Shown piece after piece: positions 51,170-60,000 of a stretch of DNA of 60,000 nt. The stretch spans positions 19,682,427 to 19,742,426 of the forward strand of contig OX442315.1 in NCBI GenBank assembly GCA_949358305.1, read 5' to 3'. Numbering within the stretch: the first letter of the stretch is position 1; each line of letters opens with the position of its first letter. The translations under genes and the position numbers were made by a program. The notes beneath the pieces were generated by a model. It ran no database searches. It had not been told where the DNA came from and worked only from the letters and a program-made list of their open reading frames with translations. The DNA is from Strigamia acuminata (lineage: Eukaryota; Arthropoda; Chilopoda; Geophilomorpha; Linotaeniidae).

Positions 51170-54100
51170 ATGTTGATTTTCAGTTTAGGAAGTTTTTATT
51201 TAGTCTTTCTTCTAAATTTGATCTATTCTGTGACCTGTGACTATTTTAATCAGCAGTAAGGATTTTAAATTTGTATATTTTATTTTTATTAATTTCATTT
51301 AATTTTTTTTAATTAGACCCAGAATTGTAAGCTCAGACGGTCACGTCATTTTCCAGGCAGCGGAAAATCGAAATATAACCTTAAAATGTTTAGGGTCTGG
51401 CAGCATTCGGTTGAACGATGATGATTTGGTGACTGTTGTCGAAACTGTAAGTACCAAATCATTAAAAAATAATTGGAATAGTTGGTGATTTTATTTATTT
51501 TTTAAGGCAAAACGAACAGCTACTCAGTTAACACAGTTAAAACAGGAAGATTTGGTATGGAATTCGTTTTAAATTGAATATTTAATGATATATCACTGAT
51601 TATATGTTTCAGGCAACCATACACTTGAGAGTGCAAGAAGCTTTTGAGCAGTTGGACAAACTTGATGCATTAACTGCCCGCCTTCATCAGTTGGAAACTT
51701 CAGTTGCAACACTATCATCTTTGGTAGAGAATTTCGGATTTAATTTAAATGGTTAAACATTTATTAACACTTTTGTTTTCTTAAAGGTTCAAAATTCAAC
51801 TCGCAGGGTTGTCAGTCTTAATAATAGAATTTCTTTAAATCGGAATCAAGTATTAAAAAAATTATTAATTATGTAATAATTTGATTTAAAATAACAACTT
51901 TGCAGTTACGAACTCTTCGAAGACGTGTCAACACTATCCAGAGGGTGAGAAATCGCTTTTCAATGGTAAATGCACGGAGACCTAACATCTCGCTCTTTTT
52001 CAGCTTCTGAATAAAAACGAGTGCACGAGCAATCCATGTCGTAACGGCGGAAAATGTGAAGACAGCTACAACGGTTATATTTGCAGATGTCCTGACAACT
52101 GGCTAGGAGTTAATTGTGAAGATGATGTAAACGAATGTGCATTATTTTCCGGGACACCTCAAGGTTGTCAGAACGGAGCAACTTGCGTTAACTTAGTTGG
52201 CAGTTTTGAGTAAACAATAATGTAGATTTGTATTTAAACAATTTGTTAACTGTTTTCTATTTAAAGATGTCAATGCGCAGCAAATTGGCACGGCGTGCAT
52301 TGTAATGAAAAACATGATGATTGCACCGGTGCATCCAGTCAAGCGTTGTGTGGGCATGGATTGTGCCATAACGTCGATCGAGTCCAACCTGGAATGGTAA
52401 ATTTTCTAAAATTCCTCAACTAGACTCTTCAATTACACGCTAAATTTTTTTTGAAGCCCAAGTACGAGTGCCTTTGTGACGAAGGTTGGAATAAAACGGC
52501 GGGCCCAAATCCTGCATGTGTTACAGATATCGATGAGTGTTCTTGGGCTCGATATCCTTGCTCGGTCAATCCTAAAGTTCCTTGTTATAACACTCAAGGC
52601 AGTTACATTTGCGGATCCTGTCCATCAGGTTTGCCGAATAAATCTTGTTTGAGTTATTTGTGGTTGATTTTTATTTTTGTTTTAGGTTACATCGGTAACG
52701 GCCATACGTGTGAAGATGTCAATGAATGCTTCGTGAACAATGGCGGCTGTTCTATGAATCCGGTGGTGCAATGCACGAATACTATAGGTTCACGGCAATG
52801 CGGACCATGTCCACAAGGTTCCTTGAAAATTGTGGTCGAAATTTTCCCCGTTCTTAATTTATTGTGTATAATTTTTAAGGATATCAAGGGGATGGTGTTA
52901 TTTGCTCTCAGGCTAATGTATGTTTAATGAATAATGGCGGCTGTAGTTCGTTAGCACTTTGTATCGCGAATCTTGGTAAAATTTCAATATCGCATTTATT
53001 TATTTTTCTAATTTTTTTATCTTTTTTTTGCAGCAATGGTTGGAGGTCGGGAGTGTCGGTGCGGTCCTGGATACGTTGGTTCCGGTTTGGGCCCTTATGG
53101 ATGCACGGTGCAGGCAGGAGGGCATACTTCTGAACCGGGTGTTTTTCAAAATCCTTGTGACGCAAATCCCTGTGTTCACGGTACTTGCACCGTAAGAAAC
53201 GATGTTGCGTTTGTTTGTAATTAGCAATTTAATTTAATTTTTTTGTTTAAGCTTTACGGAGTGTCGTACCATTGTACTTGCCAGCCAGGATTCATCGGAG
53301 TTAATTGTGAAAATCAATTGAACCCATGTCTCAGTCACCCATGTCAAAATGGAGGAAGTTGCTCCGCTATTGGAATGGAATATAGCTGTACTTGTGCGAG
53401 TGGATTTACTGGAAGCAATTGCCAAGAACAACAGCAAGGTACAATTTTTTTTTATTTATTGGTTTTTATTTTTACTTGTTTGTTAATTTTATATTTATTT
53501 TAAGGCTGCGGCGACATGTTATATGAACCGTCTGGTAATCTTAGATATCCATTATTCCAAGGAGACGATTATCTGCATAATCAGGACTGCGTGTGGGTGA
53601 TCACACTCACAGCAACTTCGGCAAAAGTGATTTTAATCGAAAAACAAAATCGAAAAAATAAAATACAAAAAAATGTTATTAATATTTCAGGTAATTAATT
53701 TAACATTTACTGAGTTTCATTTGGAAGAAGGGCCCGCCTGCGCGTATGATTTCGTTCAAATTAATGATGGGCCTAGTATAACTTCAAACATTATAGGCCA
53801 CTATTGTGGGGCGGAGCTTCCTAATGGTGGCAACAACATTGTTACTCATTCCGATTCAGTGCGCATTTGGCTGCATTCTGATCACTCACAAGCAGGAAGA
53901 GGATTTAAACTGAGTTGGAACATGATTGAAGCACGTGAGTTTTAAATTTATTTTTATAAAGACTTTTTTGTCTTCGATTCAATGTATATGATATATATCT
54001 TTAGAATGTGGAGACTACCGTGAAGCAGAATATGGCATCATTCAATCGCCTGGTTATCCGGGTAAATATCCAACGAATCGTGATTGCTATTGGACTATAA

Positions 54101-57100
54101 ATGTACCAGCGGGGAAAAAGATATCGTTTCAATTTCACACTTTAAAATTAGAGGAACATTTTAATTGCAGTTTTGACTTCCTGGAGGCAAGTTTTAGTTC
54201 AATTTGTTTGATTTTTTTAAAATTAATTATGAAAATTATTTTGGGATTTAGATACGTAACGGATTGACAACTAACGATCCACTGTTAGCACGATATTGCC
54301 AAACTTACGCACCAGAACCATTGATAACTCCTGGCAGAAGTGCTCTTCTCTACTTCCACAGTGATCATGTTAATGAAGATTTTGGATTTCACATTACGTA
54401 CACATCTATTCCAGGTTTAGTTGAAAGTGAACATTTTATTTCAAATTAAGTATTAACGGTATAAAAATTTCAAACAGGTTTACCTGGATGTGGTGGGGAA
54501 TTGACTGCCCCACAAGGCGTATTTACTTCTCCAGATTTTCCAAATGTACATGCCACTGGATTGGAGTGCGATTGGCATATAAGCGCTCTGCACAACGAGC
54601 GAATTAAACTGTGGTTCACGTATTTGGACGTAGAACTTCATTCTGATTGTATTTTTGATTTTGTGGAGGTTGGTATTGACGTGCCAACTATGTTGAATCT
54701 ATATTATAATTTACAATATTTTTTTTGAGTTTAGATTTGGGATGGTTCTAATTCTCGCAGCCCCTCTGTTAATCGAGTTTGTGGGAAGGTCATTCCACCT
54801 CCTGTAATCTCGTCGTCAAATCACTTATTTATAAAATTTCGGACTGATGAATCCGAATCTTTCACCGGATTTCGAGCGGAATACGAATTAGGTTTTAACA
54901 TTTAGATCTGAAAATCCTCGTCGTTTGTTTTTATTATTTGTTTTTTAATTTTAGTTTGCGGGGGTGATTATTCCGACTCGACTGGCACAATTCATACGCC
55001 TTTTTATCCAGATCCATACCCAGAATCGAGGGAGTGCATCTATCGGATCACAACACCAATTGGGACTATAATTATTTTAGAGTTTGAAGCGTTTGATCTT
55101 GAGGGTGGTTATCAGGGTGGTGAGTTGTGTCAGTACGATTATCTAGAGGTAAGTTTGATTTATCATAACCGTTGAACGCATTAATACTTTTTGCTTTTAG
55201 ATTCGTGATGGACACAATGAGAATTTTCCACTTCGGGCAAAGTTGTGTGGCGAAAAATCTCCCGAGCCTATTGTATCTACGCAGAATGTTCTTTGGATGA
55301 AATTTGTGACAGATTCTTCGCAGCAAAACAAAGGGTTCTTGGCTCATTATCGGACAGAAAATATTCGTAATAAACTATACGTTTGTCATAATGAAACTTT
55401 ATTTTAATAATTTTAATAATTTTTATTTATTTCTAGAGTGTGGTGGAGTTTATTTGAATGAAATGACGGGTACTATTACTTCTCCCGAGCATCCTATGCC
55501 TTATCCGCATGATACACTGTGTTCCTGGATTATTCAAGTGCCAGCGCATTATCGGATATCTCTTACATTTACGACTTTTAATCTAGAGTCTGGTCATAGT
55601 TGTTACTACGACTATGTTGAAGTGTTTGACAACATTACACTTCTCGGTAAAGCTGGTTATTCTATGGGAAGGTACTGAAACTGAAAAGAAACACATTTTA
55701 TAAATGATATAAAAATTTGAATGCTTTTAGATTTTGTGGATTGACCATTCCTACACCTCTAACGACTATGGGTGATTTAATGACAATCGTGTTTAAAAGT
55801 GATGAATCTGACAGCTTTGATGGGTTTACTGCAACATTTGAAGCCGTTGATAATACAGCAGGTAGAATAAAAATTGTGCATAAATAAAATAAAAAATTTA
55901 AACTGTAGTATACCGGTATGTGCATTTCAGCTTGCGGTGGAAATTTTACTAATCAAGTGGGATTTCTTCGTTCTCCGAATTATCCTAATGGATATGCAAA
56001 TTATCTGGATTGTACTTGGATAATTAAAGTGCCTAGTATGCAGCAAATCCAAATTAATATAACGGATCTGGATTTAGAAATTCATGACACTTGTAACTAC
56101 GACTATCTAGAAATAAGGTTAGTTATTTAGGATTTATACGATTGTAATTATTTTAATTATTATTTTTTTTGTACATATTATTGTAATTATTTATTTATTT
56201 ATTTTTTAGAAATGGAGGAACAGCAGATTCTCCACTTTTGGGTCGATATTGCAGCCCACATAATGTTGCCGGACTAATAAAATCTCATTCGAATCAATTG
56301 TATCTTCATTTCCATAGTGATCAGTCTAACGATGCAAAAGGATTTCAACTTATATGGGATGGAACTTTAATAGGTAAATTAATGTACTTTTTATAGTGAG
56401 TTCTAAAACTAATTGTAAATATTAGGTTGTTCTGGTGTATTAAATGCTGCCAGTGGTACTGTCACTTCTCCAAATTATCCTGATCATTATGATCATAATG
56501 TACTGTGTGAATGGCACATTGCAGTAAGTCATGGCAGCAGAATAAAATTAATAATAAATGATCTGGACATTGAAGAAAGCGAAAATTGCATTTATGACTT
56601 TTTAGAGGTTTTTATATTCATTATACTTGATAATTTATATGGTGCATTTAATCTTCAAATTTTTGTTAGATCGTGGAGAAAAACACAAATAAAACGAGTA
56701 GAAAATTTTGTGGCAATAATATGCTTCTAGGATCTCCAATTTTTACTGATACAAATGCCGTCGTCATTCGTTTTCTGTCCGAAGGCTCCGTCAATGGAAG
56801 AGGATTTTCACTCAACTTCGAAACAGGCAAATTAAATTAAATTAAATTAAATTTATCAGAGAAACAAATTGAGATAAATTAAATTTGTTTTTATTTTCAA
56901 GAATGCAATAACAACATAAGCGGTGGCAGACGAGGCGTAATTGAGAGCCCAAATTTTCCAAATGTGTACCCACATTTTCAGAACTGTACATGGAAAATCC
57001 AAGCGCCATGGGGAAACAAAATCCGCCTAGTATTTTCACATCTAGACATTGAAAGAGCTTTTAATTGCAGTTACGATAGTTTAGAGGTAACGGTAACTTT

Positions 57101-60000
57101 TTTTTTAATAAATTCTGCAGCATTTTATGTACATACGGTATATATTTATTTTAATTTTAAATTTAGATTCGAGATGCTGCTACTGAACCTCCGAAAGTCG
57201 TGGGAAGATATTGCGATTCACATATTCCACCTGATCCGATTACATCCGAATCTGAATTAATGGTTATTAATTTTAATTCAGATTACGAAGCTGCTTTTGA
57301 CGGATTTCGTTTGGAATGGTTTATTATTGGTAATGTAGTATGGGGAATTAGGATTTATTATAACGAAATATGTTTAGAATATTTTTGTTTTTGTTAAAGT
57401 TTTGTATTAAAATGTATTATACAGGATGTGGAGGAAACTATGTTCGAAACGAAGGTAATTTGAATTATTCAGAAGAAGTTAGTCTTTTACCCAGAGTGAT
57501 TTGCGAGTGGTCAATCAGTGTTGATTACGGTCATCAAGTTAAACTTGTCATAGACAAATTTGATTTGGATTTTTTAAATTGTAATGGCAATTCTCTCCAG
57601 GTATATATATTGTTTGTTTTCCAACTTATTGAATGATAAATTTAGCATTTATATTAAATTAGATATTCGGAGGCCCCGATGGTACTTCGCCTAGTCTGAC
57701 AACTCCACTTTGTCACAAATCGTCTAACCCGCTGATTTTTACTTCGATGGGAAATCACATGTTTCTTCGTTACAAACGATCGATTATGGCAAGAGGTTCT
57801 GGATTTGCAGCTAGTTGGACCGCTGTTGAAGGCGGTTGCAGTCATCAATTTTCTGCTCCCAATGGAATGATCAATTCTCCCAATTACCCAAATAATTACG
57901 ATGAATTGGACGATTGTTCTTGGTTAATCACGGTTGACGAATTTCATACAATTGCTCTAACCTTTCAGGATTTTCAAATAGAAATGGGATCAGACTGTTT
58001 ATACGATTATGTTGCTGTACGTCAACTGAATATGTTTATTTAGAATTTAAAAAATTTAATGTACACTTTTTTTTTCGTTTGTAGATTTTTGATGGTGATA
58101 GTGAAGAGGCCCAAAGAATATTTTTTTACTGTGGCTTTGTGACTCCTACGAGTATTGTTCGTTCGTCTTCAAATAAAATGTACATTCGTTTCAAAGCAGA
58201 TGGAAGTAGCCAACATAAAGGTTTTAAGGCAAATTATTCTATGGGTGAGTTTTTAAAAGCAACCATATGCTCAGTAAATATGTTTTAAGTGATTGTTTTA
58301 TTTTTATTTTATTTTTATTTTAGATTGTGGCGGCGTTCTAAATGCTAATGAGGGTGGAATAATTAGTATAAGCCCCAGTTTTATTACGTATTCGTATTCT
58401 CCAAACTGCACTTGGTTAATAAAAGCAGAAAACCCTGGTAGTTTTTTTTGTTTTTTTTGTTTTTTTTTGGTTTAATTTTCAAACATTTTTATTTTCAGCC
58501 GATCACGTCACTTTAGCGATTACTGAAATGCGCATATTAGATTCACGTCGTAGAGGCTGGAATTGTTCTATGGGTTCCGTACGCGTATACGACGGCGATA
58601 GCGAGTTTGCTCCAGACCTGGGGACGTATTGTCGACTTGACGCACCTCCACCAATAACTTCTGAAGGAAATTCATTGTACGTTGTTTTAACAAAAGGTCG
58701 CAACCATTCGAGAAGCAATTTTTTTGCTAATTCAATATCTTTCACTGCTAATTACTACGAATCCTCGTCAAGTAAAAAAAATAGTTCATAAAGTTTGTGT
58801 TTTTATTTAATTTTTATTATTCAAATGACAGGTTGCGGAAGCAATTACACATCGGCTAGTGGAGCTTTTAGTTCGCCCGGTTATCCGAACGGCTACCCTT
58901 TGGAAATGGAATGTATTTGGATTATTAAAGCTCCCCCAGGAAATCGAGTACAACTGTCGTTCAGCACATTTGACATAGAAGACAGCGAAAATTGCAATTT
59001 AGATCATCTAGAAATTCACGAAGTAAATGCGTCGGGACCTCTGCTTGGCACTTTCTGCGGAAATGACATGCCATCTAATTTGACGGCAGCTGAGTCATTT
59101 TGGATTAAATTTCGGTCAGACGATGCTGGAACAGCAGTAGGTTTCATGGCTAATTACAAATTGCGTAAGTTGTTAAAAAATTGTTTTAAAAAAAAATAAA
59201 TAAATAATCAAAATTTTCTTGCCAGTTTTTGGAAATGAATTAATTGGAACCGAGGGCAAAATAGCTAGTCCGCTTTATCCTCATTTTTCAAACATAAACG
59301 GGATCTACAAATGGCATATTATAGTACCGATGGAAATGCGTGTGCAAGTAGAATTTGAAGATTTCTCTTATAATAGAACGATTTTTAGAGCCATGACTGT
59401 AAGAATAAGGAATGTGACTCAGTGTATAAAGTGATGTAAAATTTATTGAATTTTTAAAGCTTTACGATGGAGGCGATATAACTGCTTCCGTTCTTAAACG
59501 ACTCAGGGGTGTCAGTTTACCCGACCCACTTTATTCTAGTGGCAATGAGTTAGTTATTGTATATCCAACTGCTCATTTTTCTCAAAGCCGATTTTTACTC
59601 TCTTGGAAAGCGATTTATGAAATACCAACCACAGAAGTATCGGGCGAAACATTCATTTGGACTCAAGCTACCTCAAATAGTAAGTACACGCAGAAACTTC
59701 CAAGATTTTTTTTTAACGACAATAATTATTTTCTAATAGTTCCAGGTTGCGGTGGACATTTGTGGGTTCACTCCAATGGTACTACGAACGTAACTTCACC
59801 AGGATACCCTAATGGCTATGAAGCCTATTTAAACTGTGAATGGGTTTTACAGGCGCCGCCAGGAAATCGCATAAGTTTAAAATTTATTAATATTGATCTG
59901 GTGAGCTATCATTATCACTGTTACTACGACAGTGTTTCAATTTATGATGGTAAGAGATGCCGTGAATTGCATATAGTAAGTTGTAACTAATTTTTGCGAT
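51170..60000 (+). CDS. CUBN: Cubilin, N-terminal half (cut by the window end)
   Basis: Large endocytic receptor; in animals it works with amnionless to take up proteins in nephrocytes, kidney or gut. The ATG at 51170 gives a signal peptide ending YSVTC that splices in phase 2 to QPRIVSSDGHVIFQ, the conserved cubilin N-terminus. A helical stretch over exons 3-6 (51507-51944) corresponds to the trimerising coiled coil. Eight EGF modules follow (52004-53438), several calcium-binding (DVNEC, DIDEC), the same number as in human cubilin. CUB domains start near 53507, 54005, 54490, 54958, 55440, 55932, 56428, 56904, 57426, 57835, 58325, 58834, 59226 and 59755, mostly with CGG...SPNYPxxY and CxYD-x-V/L motifs and usually two exons each. 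Human cubilin has 27, so about half lies beyond the window. The thirteenth domain lacks cysteines altogether. Confidence 0.95.

Overview
This window is nuclear DNA of an invertebrate animal. Nearly every gene is split by short introns (about 50-100 bp, GT...AG), intergenic DNA is AT-rich, AATAAA signals follow many genes, and the conserved proteins are animal ones (cubilin, CPEB1, GABP-beta, G-alpha-q, SEC11, ORC4). An arthropod-like ecdysozoan fits best because of the defensin-type peptide and compact introns, but I cannot name the lineage. All exon models are read by hand from splice signals, reading phase and family knowledge. For every multi-exon gene that is complete in the window the coding exons sum to a multiple of three.

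Layout. 0-4.5 kb: a tRNA-like repeat, an O-methyltransferase gene (-), about 2 kb of gene-free DNA, and a gene for a secreted peptide with two cysteine-stabilised defensin-like modules (+). 4.7-15.1 kb: five related genes (called A to E here) encoding a small linker-histone-like winged-helix domain, each followed by a different basic, mostly repetitive tail. They surround the 13-exon fumarylacetoacetase gene. Genes D and E are a duplicate pair, and the duplicated segment also carried a now-broken copy of the last fumarylacetoacetase exon. This cluster is the most likely new biology in the window; a sperm-chromatin role is my inference. 15.8-16.7 kb: a single-exon orphan gene of unusually high G+C.

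17-27 kb is dense housekeeping DNA: V-ATPase subunit F, RNF113 (spliceosomal), ORC4, a bZIP factor whose start codon is overlapped by an upstream ORF as in ATF4, ribulose-phosphate 3-epimerase and guanine deaminase. 27-31.5 kb is a gene-poor AT-rich stretch with one odd motif-rich island. 31.5-34.4 kb is G-alpha-q with a foldback element in one intron. 35.9-42 kb holds GABP-beta, a TBC1D25-like Rab GAP and PEX11-gamma. 43.1-48 kb is CPEB1 with a 1.9-kb intron containing transposon-like sequence. 49.2-50.4 kb is SEC11. From 51.17 kb to the end is the first half of cubilin: signal peptide, helical N-terminus, eight EGF modules and at least fourteen CUB domains, cut off by the window edge.

Several neighbours are divergent pairs a few hundred bases apart (orphan/V-ATPase F, RNF113/ORC4, TBC/PEX11) and probably share promoters. 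There are no operons, CRISPR arrays or bacterial features, and no confident tRNA or rRNA gene.
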